From assembly GCA_007570785.1 (NCBI GenBank), contig ML660210.1:1024414-1088413 (forward strand): a stretch of DNA of 64,000 bases, read 5' to 3'. The notes under the pieces are model-generated. The model saw only the letters and a program-made list of their open reading frames with translations, was not told the DNA's origin and did not search any database. The stretch comes from Antilocapra americana (Eukaryota; Chordata; Mammalia; Artiodactyla; Antilocapridae). Both the position numbers and the translations under genes were made by a program. Shown in pieces: positions 34,271-44,715 of this stretch. Position 1 is the first letter of the stretch. Each line of letters starts with the position of its first letter.

Positions 34271-35138
34271 GTAAATAAATAGAAAAGTAAAGCACTGTTG
34301 CTTCGTAGATGTTTCATAAGTATTCAGTGTTGAATGATGGCAAGAATAAGGTGAACCTTTAGCAGTGGTTGAAAGCAGAGAGGGCATTTGGATGGCTCCA
34401 AGTAAGTGGGAATGGAATCTTACTCAGCTTTTTCACAGAAACAAGGCTTTCATGGAGAGTATGATTACCTCCTTTGACATCCAGCCCTGTTGAGGAGGAA
34501 GGTGGGGGGAGGGGATAAAGTGGGGGCTATAACCCACAGGTTACGTTGAAAGGTGTTGAAATTTAGAGAGATCAAGTGACATTCCAAGAGTCACACAATG
34601 ATGAGTGCCCCATCTCTCACATTCTCCTGCACCAAGTTTTCTGTGGATGAGAGCTGACGCCCTGGAGAAGATGTCTCAGCCTGAAACAGAACTCAAAACC
34701 TCCTTCTATCAGTTGCTCTATTATTTCAATTCCTGATCCAAAATACAAGCTTCTGAGCAAAGCCCCTCAGAAAGACCACAGGATTCCAACTCTGTCCATC
34801 CTCCACAGACTCTTCACATGGTCAACCATGTCACAACAGCCTTTTTAATGCCCAGGTCACCTTGCTGAGCCTGTTTGGCTGTCAATTTGTCTCAGAGCCC
34901 AGGACCTTCTAAACCGAAGGTCATATGATGGCTCTACCAAGAATTAGCTTCCCTCCACTGACCAAGTCTGGATGAGGAATTAATGTGCATTAATTGGGGA
35001 GGTGGCCATCTGTGCAGGGCTTTGGTGGCTTAATTAAGTCTGTGATTCTCAAAGTCGCAGAGCTGATCTGAACACTGATTTGAGCAGCCTGGACTAAGTG
35101 CTAGCTAAGAATGGGCAGGAGCTCAAGTCTTTCCTCAC

Positions 35139-35179
35139 TAAAGTTCTGATTTTATCAACTCCTCATCATGCTCTAGATC
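35139..35179 (-). CDS. Putative 41-base acidic exon (copy 1)
   Basis: Minus-strand acceptor TCTTCCACTACAG, then 41 bases and donor TTTA|GTGAGG. Only phase 0 is open: DLEHDEELIKSEL plus two bases TA, which would complete a Tyr codon with the basic exon downstream. If not spliced, the frame ends in a TAG two bases later, so it could instead be a terminal exon. The counterpart in copy 2 (near 44,420) has lost the acceptor (CTACGG for CTACAG). An open frame of 66 codons (35,138-35,338) extends upstream into intron-like sequence. Confidence 0.35.
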
Positions 35180-35454
35180 CTGTAGTGGAAGACAACACAG
35201 CCCCATATTATTTTGAAAGTCATCTCCATACTCACAGTCTGGAGACCACACCCCAAGATTCTCCTTGAGAATCAACACAGACCCTTCTTCCCTCAGTGGC
35301 CAAATATTCATTTTACTAACCTGACAGCACTGTCCCATCTCATCAAACTCTCTGGTAACAACCTAACAGTGATCCTGCCTACACCCACCCAAGGAAATCC
35401 CACCAGTAAAACCTAGTTTCTTTCTTTTTTAAATGTCTTTGAATTTATATAACA

Positions 35455-36480
35455 TAAATCACTCACAAAATCTCATGACATTATTATAGAAATGGAAAAA
35501 AAATCCCCATATACTAATATTTATATAACCCAGAAGAAACCCAAAGAGAAAAAAACAATCTTGAGGGCCAATCTTAAGATCAATGAGGCCTTAAGGCTTT
35601 CTGATTTCAAAACACTTAAGAATGCCGTAACAGTAAAAACAGTGTTCTACCAGCAATGAAACAGGAAGAGACCAATGAACCATAAGAAGGGAATCACGAA
35701 TAAATTGACACATGTGTGGCCAAATGATCTTTGCCTAGGTTCTAAAATTACCAAGAGAAGAAAGGATACAATCAACAATCAACAGAAAGACAACCTATAG
35801 AATGTGAGGAAGTATCTGCAAACTTTGAATAAGGGACCAAATCTAGAATATATGAGAAGGTACTACAACTCAACTTAAAAACAACAGCAGGCAAATAACT
35901 GAGTTTAAAAATGTGTAAAAAGTTTCAATAACATTTCTTCATAGAGATGATCAATATACATAAGAAAAGTGCCTAACATCACTAACTATCAGTGAAATGG
36001 AAATCAAGTCAAAAAGAGATATCGTTTTTCAGGATATGTATTATAAAATGAAAATAACATGTTAGCAAGGATGTGGAGAAGTGGAACTTTTGTGCCCTGT
36101 TGGTGAGAATGGAGAATGGTGTAGCCATTATGGAACGGTTTCACAGTCCCTCAAAAAATTAAGAGACTTATCATAAGACCCAGCAATCATTTATTTGAGT
36201 TTATGTACAAAGGAGATAAAACGAGAACGTCCAGGAGATACTACAGTCTCATATCCATTGCCACATTGTACACAACAACCAATATAGAGGAACTGCCCAG
36301 TGTCCACAAGAAGATAAATCAATAAAGAAAACATGGTGTATACATACACTGGATTGTGATTCAGTCTTTAAAAATGAAGGTAATCTTGTCAGTTGAAATA
36401 ATTAATAAAGTGGGAGGATATTGGTAAGACTGAAATTAGCCAGTCATAGGAAGACAGACACTGCCCAGTTCCATTTACCT
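35455..36480 (+). mobile_element. L1 3' fragment shared by both copies (copy 2)
   Basis: Uninterrupted counterpart of 24,815-25,965, without the copy 1 SINE. All frames are broken. Confidence 0.8.
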
Positions 36481-36982
36481 GAGGTATCCAAAGGAAAACT
36501 CAGAGAAGCAGAGAGTAGAGGTGGAAGGAAATTGATACAGGGAGGGTCTGTTCAATGGTTATACAATTTTCATAGAAAGATGGAAAAGTTCTAGGGCTTT
36601 GCTGAACAACATGGTGTATTGAGTTAGCAGGACTGACTGGACACTTCAAAGTTTAAGAGTCAAAGCTTGACTGAACTTCCTCCATCTATGTCTGGAGGCT
36701 CCTCTTTTGTCAGATTCCTCTAGAACTGGGTGTGGCATGTGGGTACCACCAGGGGCTCCCTGCAGAAGGAAGGAGCCTCCCCAGCACTGGGGGCCACGGG
36801 TGAGAGGGATGGATTCATTCAGAGGCTCTAATAGGAAAGAATTTGAATGAGGGAAGTAGCAGAATGACGAGTCATAACCAAATCAAAAGACCTACTAAGA
36901 GATGAGATTTGCTATTAAATAAAGGTGTGATTGACACAATAAGGGGAATTCTGAAACAGTTTTGCTCATTAACACTCCTGTG
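36481..36982. other. Unique copy 2 sequence replaced by BovB in copy 1
   Basis: About 500 bases including a GC-richer stretch (36,690-36,830). No open frame or repeat recognised. Copy 1 has the BovB fragment 26,000-26,744 at this place. Confidence 0.6.
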
Positions 36983-37318
36983 AGGCTTCCTTTGTGGCTT
37001 AGTGGTTAAGAATCTACCCACCAATGCAAGAGATACAGGCTGGATCCCTGGTCTGGAATAATCCCACATACCCAGAGCATATAAGACGGTGCACCACAAT
37101 GACTGAGCCTGTGCTCTAGAGAGCAAAAGCTGTAACTAGTGAGCCCACGTGCCAAAACTACTGAAGCCTGAGAGCCCTAGAACCCATGCTCTGCAACAAA
37201 AGAAGCCACAAAAGTGAGAAGCCTACACACCACAATTAGAGTTGCCCTGGCTTTCCACAAGTAGAGAAAAGCCTGTGCAATAATGAAGACCCAGCACAGC
37301 CAATTAAAAAAATTAATA
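36983..37318 (+). mobile_element. CHR-1 SINE (copy 2)
   Basis: Complete CHR-1 with head 'gaggcttcctttgtggctta' and body ending 'aatgaagacccagcacagcc'. The copy 1 counterpart (26,745-27,045) has lost its head. Confidence 0.93.
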
Positions 37319-38323
37319 CAAATTAAAAAGAATCCGTAAACATTTCCCTGGGTAGTAATGGGATTTGTCTTATAGGTTAAAGGATTTCGCTTGGTATAAA
37401 ATCAAGCGTACAGTGAATATGTATACTTTGTTTAATTCTTATATAGATACTCATTCATAGTGAAACGGTGATGTGAATTTGGTGGGGGGGGGTTTGACAC
37501 CAGTAACAGAGATGTTTAGGGTAACATAAACTGAGGAAAACGCAACACAAAAAAAATCACACACACACAAAGATTCACTCTATTCTTTACACATAGAGAC
37601 ATATCTAGTTCCATGGACACAAACCTACACCATTAACCATAATACAGCTTTTTCCTGGAACAGTAACCCTCCACATTATTCTACTTATAAGCTACTTTCT
37701 ATTACCAGGGCCCCTATACTAATTCCCAGAAGGAATTTAGAATCAATTTGGCCTCTCCACTAAAACCAGTGAGAAAGCCCCAACTTTCTCATCTACTAAG
37801 TTTTTTCTTGATTCTAGAAAACATACCACTTTTACATGCTGAAAGGGCCACCTGAAAGTACAGAAGACACTCTGAGGATAATATCACATTGATGCATAAT
37901 CTTTGGTTCATTTGTGAGAGTAGAACCTGATGAAGAACAGGACTCCCTGGTGGAGTCCAGGAAACCCAACAAGATCAAAGCACTGGTACTCAAGATGAAA
38001 GGCAAGACCTTTGACTGGAGGATGGAACTCCCAGATCCATTTGGGTTGCAAATTGCAAAATTCTTTTCCTAGGGGAAAGGTTGCTACAGGAGAGAGAATG
38101 CTGTACCATACAGGGTGTAATGGATGGTAACAATTTTAATATCCTGTAGACTGAGGCATCCTGTGAGTTGGTAATAAGATTCTCATTCTACAATATCTCA
38201 ACCCAGGGAATTGTCTCTATCTGGAATAAATATCCTCAAAGACTCATAACTTAATTCTCCTGAAAGAGAAATTAAACAATATTTCTATCTCAGATCAGAA
38301 GAAAACAAAACAAAACAGCTTGC

Positions 38324-38391
38324 CTTGGAGAAACACCCAGTCTTTTCTGTCCTGTCACAAGGTGGCTTGATTGGCAGGTCCTCAATGAAGT
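38324..38391 (-). CDS. Putative 68-base exon with GC donor (copy 2)
   Basis: Minus-strand acceptor GTGTCCCTCTAG, then 68 open bases in phase 1 coding (x)FIEDLPIKPPCDRTEKTGCF and SK, ending in phase 0. The exon ends CTCCAAG|GCAAGC, which fits the rare but established GC-AG intron class. Length 3n+2 and phases agree with the other acidic exons, and FIEDLPI aligns with the LPEDQLEE core. The copy 1 version (near 28,110) has lost both splice signals. Unknown family. Confidence 0.38.
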
Positions 38392-39624
38392 CTAGAGGGA
38401 CACAGAGTAGCTGTTAGAACACTGGTGAGGCCGCTCAGGAATCACTCGGGGGATTTTCTCTGTGTGTGGACATGGAGTGGTGTGTATGGATGTGAGAGGT
38501 TAATAAGCATGGGCTGAATTTGTGCTCATCCATCCTCTTTGGAGGAGGAAGGAAAGCAAGTAAAGGAGGAAGGAAATGAAAACAGAGCTTTACCCTCTAG
38601 CTAAAAGGAACCTAATCAAAAGGGAATATTCAATCTTAAAAAAGGAAAATTCTAAAATGAATGCTACTGTTCAGTGAAAGAGATCCATGACTCTTCCTGC
38701 TTATTTTGAGTTCCACCTAAATTGCTGCAGTCTCTTGATTTTTCCCAGGTCATTCTTCCTTCAGGATCCACAGTTGCCGCTACTACATCATGTTTTCTAT
38801 GGGACTTTGTACTTGATTAAAAGTGAACTCTTAGAGGGTGGAATTCAAACCTGGGCAATATATGCTATTATATTAATTCTCTAATCACTTATCTTAAAGA
38901 AAATTAAAAAAATGATAATACTGAATCCCTACCATTTAAATATAGCCACTGTCAATAACACTATATTTTTGTATAAATATTTGTTTTCTACACAGCCTGT
39001 GCATATCAACTGAGTCGATTGCTCTCCATACTCACAAGGGCCATATGTTTATTTGAACAGCTGATTAGAGAAAGCACAGAGTAGGCATTAACCATCTCTA
39101 AACCAGCCAGGTAGGAGATTTTCAATGAGAGTCATGGTCACTAAGCTAACGATCAAGTTTTACTTTGAGTTCTTAGTTGCCACTGTCCCTTGGGTGTGTA
39201 CTGCAGGGTTTCATCAGTTGAAAGGCTTATGGCAATGCTACCCAATAGAATAACACATCTTCCTGATTCTTATCTGTTTGTGCCTAGTTTAAGCCCTGAT
39301 ATCTACACTGATGGACGTGACCTGTATTGTCTACATGAAGCTGCACATCTCTCTGTGAGCTGTCAGGAGGATGAGGGTTCCAAGGTGACTTTCAAACGAA
39401 AGACTGCGCCGAAGTCAGCCATTAATCCCCCAGTAGCTGCCCTGGGTTCTGTGACCACAGAGGCCACCTTATAATGAAGGGCAGGGTCTGGAACTCTGGA
39501 GCTACTAGTACTTCCAGGCATGGACATGGAGCAGGGACCCCTTGCTGCATGACTGAGGCTCACTCGTCTCACTGAGGCAGGCAGGTCAGGGGTCCAGAGC
39601 ATTCATACTCAGACTCAGCCCTGG

Positions 39625-39679
39625 ATTTTTTTAAAAATTAATTAATTAATTTTTTTCTCTACATTATCGTGTTGGTTTT
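39625..39679 (-). mobile_element. Extremely truncated L1 3' end with target duplication
   Basis: A TTAA-rich tail complement followed by 'ctctacattatcgtgttggt', the complement of the last ~30 bases of ruminant L1. It is flanked by gccctgg at 39,618-39,624 and 39,680-39,686. The related repeat in copy 1 (near 30,665, 'actaccctgaggttctca') is empty. Confidence 0.8.
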
Positions 39680-40154
39680 GCCCTGGGTTTTCAGTTTGAC
39701 TTTTCCACTTAAGAGATCAAAAGCTGAGAACATTAATCTCTGCACCATCTCCAGCCAACTAATGGGAACAGGAATCAAACCTGGGGAAGAGCTATGTTGA
39801 AGGCATAAGAGGAAATGCACACAGTGTGTGCAGTGGTGATAAGATTTTTTGCAAAGAAAATTGACAGGTTTATTGTCTAATACGAAATATCTCCTGAGAA
39901 AATACACAGACAGGCAGATTCACAATCACACTATGTGAGTTCAACCCACCTCCAACCTCCAAACACCCTCATTCACACACTCTCACACCATCATTTAGAT
40001 GCAGTTGCTTCTGGAGACACTAAAACGTTTTCCTGAGATACCCCAGCACTTTTTCCTGGGATATCAATCTCTTGCTCTGTATCCCCAGACCTCACAACCT
40101 GTAGGAACCCAAATTCAGGGCTCCTCTCTAACCAGAGGCAGCAAAGAGCCCCAC

Positions 40155-40233
40155 CTTCATTATTTTGAATGTATCTGAGCAGAGGGATGTAGATATTTGT
40201 ATATGATGCAATCTCCTTGGGTGTTCCATGCAT
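40155..40233 (-). CDS. Possible longer linker exon (copy 2)
   Basis: This is the copy 2 relative of the 25-base exon at 31,160-31,184. The acceptor is good (TTTCTCTAATCATAG), but the donor at the equivalent place is destroyed. The frame stays open in phase 0 (MHGTPKEIASYTNIYIPLLR, then YIQNNE) to a weak donor, AATGAAG|GTGGGG, giving 79 bases, again 3n+1 and phase 0 to 1. This could be a shifted donor or chance. A longer open frame continues to 39,991 without splicing. Confidence 0.25.
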
Positions 40234-40699
40234 CTATGATTAGAGAAAAGAAAACAGTGTGAGGGTGTAAGCATCTTGTGTTCTCTGCACTAAGTTTTCT
40301 GTGATCTTATTTTTGTCCTCAGAAAACTAAAACTCTTTAAGTCAATGGCTCCAAAAGAAGACAGAGAGGACCCCGTGTTGAAAAGGCTGGCTTATTTCAT
40401 GTAAGATCTCTTAGCTTCACTTTGACCAACAATTACAAAATTATTTTTCAAGGAGGAAAAATTTATGCTGAGGAAAGTATCTACTATTATACAGTAATAA
40501 CTGATGCTGTATTTTTTAAAAGTCCTTTTGAATCAGGTCTATGTTGATAATAGATTTACCATCAATATTTCCCCAACCAAGTAGATTTTACATACCAGTG
40601 ATAATGTATATTGTTAGACTACTATAATTGTATTCAACTGAATAAAAAAGAAAGAAGTGAAGCAGTGGTCTCATCCCAGATAAAGACATGCAATCTTAC

Positions 40700-40746
40700 C
40701 TTCAGGGTACTCAGCTCTCGTTCCTCCACCAGGTCCTTCTGGGGAA
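40700..40746 (-). CDS. Putative 47-base acidic exon (copy 2)
   Basis: Minus-strand acceptor GTCTCACTAG, 47 open bases in phase 1 coding (x)PQKDLVEERELSTLK after the split codon, and a strong donor CTGAAG|GTAAGA. It belongs to the same cassette family as 31,652-31,722, with shared upstream intron wording (GTGTCCTGACA). The damaged copy 1 counterpart is at 28,806-28,827. Confidence 0.4.
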
Positions 40747-41485
40747 CTAGTGAGACACAGAGTAGCTGTCAGGACACTGAGTGAGGCTGCTCACCAATCC
40801 CTCATTGTTTTTCTTTTCTTTTTTCTTTTTTTGATGAGGACACAGGGTGGAGTATATCCAAGTGGGAGGTTAGTAACTATGGGCTGACCTGCAATTGAAT
40901 CCTCTTTGCTGGATAAAGCAGGGCAAAAGACAGGAGCAGGAAAGAAATGAAATAGAACTGTTGCATTTTAACTAATGATAACCTAACCAATGGGGAAAAA
41001 AGAAACACTAAAATGCATGCCAGCTTTCAAAGACAGAGACCCATGACCCTTCTGTCTGTGTAGAGCTTCTGATAAATAACCCCCATCTTTTGGATTTGTT
41101 TCCAGATCACTGCATCCCCAGGATCCACAGTTACAGCTACTGTACTTACCAAGTCTTCTTTGAGATTTTGTTCTTGATTAAAAGCAAACTCTGTTAGAGG
41201 ACTGAATTCAGTCTAATAGCTATTTAAAATAGCTATTATCAATCAAGTGATATTTTTTCCCCCAGTCTTCATCTTCCAAACAATGTTTGCATGTCCGCTG
41301 AGTCAGTGGCTGTCCACAATCACAGAAGTGATACATTTAGTGGAATAGTTCATTATGGAGAGGAAGCATAGGGTGAATGCTAACTGTCTCTGACCCAGCT
41401 GTGCAGGAGAATTACAAGAGTCATGGTCACTAGGCTAACCATCAAGTTCCACTGTGAGATTTAGTTGACATCTTCCCTTGACTGT

Positions 41486-41642
41486 GTCAGAGGATGAGAT
41501 GGTTGGATGGCATCTCCAACTCGATGGACATGAGTTTGAGCAAGCTCCTAAAGTTAGTGATGGACAGGGAAGCCTGGTGTGCTGCAGCCCATGAGGTCAC
41601 AAAGAGTCAGGCATGACTGAGCGACTGAACTGAACTGACTAA
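41486..41642 (+). mobile_element. BovB 3' end, strongly 5' truncated
   Basis: Only the last ~155 bases of BovB, from 'cagaggatgagatggttgga' to 'gactgaactgaactgact'. Confidence 0.93.
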
Positions 41643-42045
41643 CTTGTGTGTACTACAGGGTTTAATTGATATTAGGCTTTTGGTAATGTCACCCAGTACA
41701 ATGAAATATCTCCCTAATCATTATTTGCTTTTGTCCTTGTTTAAGCAATGACAGTAGCACCAACACATAAAACCTACAGTGTCTACACGAGGCTACACAA
41801 CTCTCTGGATCTGTGAGTTGACCAGGAGGATGCGAGTCCCAAGATGCCTTTCATACTAATGACTGTGCCAAAGTTGGCTGTTAATCCACCTTTGGCTGTC
41901 CTGGGTTCTTTGACCACTGAGCCCACCTTATAATGATGGGCAGGATTTAGACCCCTGGACCTGCTAGTACTTCCATGCATAGACATAGATACAGGGACCC
42001 CCTTGCCCCATGAGAGTATCCCATGGCTGAGTGATAAGCACAGGA

Positions 42046-42265
42046 ATCATAACAATATTTGTCTTTCTATGCCTGCCTTATTTCACTAACTATAATACAC
42101 TTTTGTATTATTTGGTCCATTCCTTTGTAGCATATTTCAATCCTTAATTCATTTTTATGGCTGAATCGTATACCATTGAGTATATATCATATTTCATTTA
42201 TCCATTCATCACATGACAGTCTTTGGGTTGTTTCTATCATTTGAGGACTATATGGTACCATAACA
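42046..42265 (-). mobile_element. Old L1 remnant (copy 2), truncated by deletion junction
   Basis: Counterpart of 32,652-32,915. Its left end is the internal deletion junction of copy 2 near 42,040. Confidence 0.75.
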
Positions 42266-42817
42266 GTGATAAATATTATGCATATTTAAAATATCATTGA
42301 ATAAAACAAAATGAAGTGTGAATCGTAGGTGAACTGTGGACTTCTAATTACTAAAAATATATTATCCTACTAATTACAATAAATGTACCACACATATGTT
42401 GTCTGTGAGTAACATATGATAGCTGAAACAGGAGTGATAGGAATTTTCTGCGTTGTCTGTACAACATTATATCAATGTAATCCTGTTCTATATAAAGTCT
42501 AATAATTTAAAGAAATCTTGAAACATGGCTTCAGGGAGGAACATATCACAGCTAATGTTAAAAAGTTAGCTAATGTCCAAACCATAGCTAGAGACAATCT
42601 TCATTTTTAAACATGAACCAGATGTTGAATTTAAAATACATCTTTATTTCCATAGTTAAAAGAAAACCAACTGATATAGTAAATCATTTGAACACATAAA
42701 ATAAAAGATAAACATTGCTTAATATTTCAGTTTTTTTTTCTAAAATATGGGGAACTGCAGTTACTACAATAATTATTCATGAGTGAAATTAATGAGAAAA
42801 TTTCCATGGTACCTTCA

Positions 42818-42903
42818 GCTGAGTCAGTTATAGGGTACATCTTATTTTGTGACCAACTATGAACCCTCTTCACCCAGCTGGAGATTGATGTTCTTGACCC
42901 CTA
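42818..42903 (-). CDS. Putative basic exon (copy 2)
   Basis: Counterpart of 33,450-33,535. The same frame stays open on the minus strand and codes SRTSISSWVKRVHSWSQNKM, then YPITDSAE plus one base, ending at donor GCTGAAG|GTACCA. A possible acceptor is CCATTAG just upstream. SSWVKRV, the second Trp and the acidic end are kept between copies while neighbouring residues differ. The preceding exon in this copy (near 44,420) has lost its acceptor, so use of this exon would need another upstream partner. Confidence 0.32.
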
Positions 42904-43383
42904 ATGGACGTTTCTTCTGGCCTTTTGGGCAAAGCATCCTGGGAAATGCATCATAATGGAGACAGCTGCTGACTTCTTGCTGGCACAAGACCACAGGGAA
43001 ACTAATAATCATTGACCCACAGTTCAATCCTCAGTCCCATTCCTCACCGGATGCCTAGCAGGACCTCCTGAATCCAAAGTGGATGTAGGAAGATCTGTGA
43101 CTTGATGTGCACTGAAAAACCCAACAGACTGGCTGTGCAGACAAATGTCTCTATTTAACTGAGACCCAGAAGCTCAGCAGAGCACGGTGACCATGCCTGA
43201 TGGACTGACTCAGATCCTGTTCAGGAGAAGCAGGTACTTGGAAAAGACATTTGGATCTCTCTTTTCCTCAGTTCCCTGTCCTGAGTTGGAGAAATGTTAA
43301 TATGGCCTATTTTTAGTATTATGAGGCCAAGATTATGAGTACAAGTATTATGAGTACAGTTAAAATATTAGAAAAATAAAGGA

Positions 43384-43600
43384 GGGACTTCCCTGGCAGT
43401 CCAGTGGTTAAGAATCTGCCTTGCAATGCATGAAAGGGAATTTGTTTTCTGGTCAAGGAACTAAGGTCCCACACATGGCTTGGAGCAACTCAGCCCACAT
43501 GTTGCAACTACTGAGCCCAAGCGCCACACCTAGAGAGTCAGTGCCCTACAACAAAAGATCTGCATGATGCAACAAAGATCCCATGAGCCACAACTATAGC
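43384..43600 (+). mobile_element. CHR-1 SINE (copy 2)
   Basis: Counterpart of 34,021-34,270, lacking the end and tail. The sequence after 'gagccacaactatagcaaga' rejoins the flank directly. Confidence 0.92.
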
Positions 43601-44394
43601 AAGAATAAGGTGGACCTTTATTAGTGGTTGAAAGCAGAGAGGGCATTTGGATGGACAGAACCTTACTCCAGCTTTCTCACAGAAACAAGGATTTACAGCT
43701 ATGGAGAATATCTATGATTACCTTCTAAGACACCCAGACCTGTTGAGGAGGAAGAGGGAACAAAGTGGGGGCTGTAACCCATATGGTACATTGGAAAGTG
43801 TTGAAATTTAGAGAAATAAAGTGACAATTCAACAGTCACACAATGATAAATGCCCCATCTCTCACATTCCCCTGCACCTAGTTTTCTGTGGATGAGAGCT
43901 GATGTCCTGGGGAAGATGCCTCAGCCTGAAACAGAACTCAAAACCTCTTTCCACCAGTTGTCTCTCTTTCAATTCCTGATCCAAAATACAAGCTTCTTTT
44001 GAGCAAAGCCCCTCAGAAAGACCACAAGTTTCCAACCCTGTCCATCCTCCACAGACTCTTCACATGGTCAACCATGTCACAACAGCCTTTTTAATGCCAA
44101 GGTCACCTTGCTGAGTGGCCAGTGGTCTGTTTGGCTGTCAATTTGTCTCAGAGCCCAGGACCTTCTAAACTAAAGGTCATATGATGGCTCTACCAAGAAT
44201 TAGCTTCCCTCCACTGACCAAGTCTGGATGAGAAGTTAATGTGTATTAACTGGAGAGATGGCCATCTGTGCAGGGCTTTGGTGGCTTAATTAAGTCTGTG
44301 ATTCTCAAAGTCTCAGAGCTGATCAGAGCACTGATTTGAGCAGCCTGGACCAAGTGCTAGCTAAGAATGGGCAGGAGCTCAAGTCTTTCCTCAC

Positions 44395-44440
44395 TAAAAT
44401 TCTGATTTTATCAACTCCTTATCATGCTCTAGACCCCGTA
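44395..44440 (-). pseudogene. Copy 2 counterpart of the 41-base exon, acceptor lost
   Basis: It is nearly identical to 35,139-35,179, but the acceptor reads CTACGG and one acidic residue codon is changed (GAG to AAG). The donor-like TTTA|GTGAGG remains. Probably not spliced. Confidence 0.4.
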
Positions 44441-44715
44441 GTGGAAGACAACAGAGCCCCATATTATTTTTGAAAGTCATCTTCATACTCACAGCCTGCA
44501 GACCACACCCCAAGAGTCTCCTTGAGGATCAACAGAAAGATACTCCTTCCCTCAGTGACCAAGTGTTCATCCTACTAATCCAACAGCACTGTCCCATCTC
44601 ACCAAACTCCCTGGCAACAGCCCAATAGTGACCTTGCCCACATCTACCCATGGAAATCCCACCAGTAAATTTCAGTTTCTTTCCTTTTCAAAAGTCTCTG
44701 GATTTACAGTTCTAG

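Larger units (their letters stand above)
24815..35450. repeat. Tandem segmental duplication, copy 1
   Basis: Long collinear stretches match copy 2 (35,451-44,715) in the same orientation: L1 at 24.8-26.0 against 35.5-36.5 kb, CHR SINE and flank at 26.8-28.8 against 37.0-39.1 kb, and 32.65-35.4 against 42.04-44.7 kb. The last 700 bases are visibly over 90% identical. Copy 1 ends and copy 2 begins without spacer near 35,450. Copy 1 lacks the segment equivalent to about 39,070-40,700 (junction near 28,803) and has gained a SINE at 25.3, a BovB fragment at 26.0, a SINE at 30.1 and a BovB at 32.0 kb. Confidence 0.9.
35451..44715. repeat. Tandem segmental duplication, copy 2
   Basis: Head-to-tail with copy 1. 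It lacks the segment equivalent to about 30,640-32,655 of copy 1: at 42,040 the sequence jumps from the end of one internal repeat directly into the minus-strand L1 remnant. It retains about 1.6 kb (39,070-40,700) missing from copy 1. A tiny L1 3' end at 39,625-39,679 is private to it. Within the copy, 38.4-39.6 and 40.7-42.0 kb are themselves related, so duplication happened at two scales. Confidence 0.9.

Noticed and set aside
33450..35139. Assignment of the exon array to the SP100/SP140 nuclear body family
   Set aside because: Short acidic exons beside a basic exon loosely recall that organisation, but no SAND, PHD, bromodomain or HSR segment is visible, so the name is not supported.
39363..39602. 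79-codon minus-strand frame as a further exon of the array
   Set aside because: The related repeats at 30.4 and 41.8 kb do not keep the same frame with splice signals; it looks like conserved intron sequence.
24815..44715. CRISPR array or other prokaryotic repeat system
   Set aside because: The repeats are long diverged segmental duplicates in a mammalian genome, not short regularly spaced repeats.
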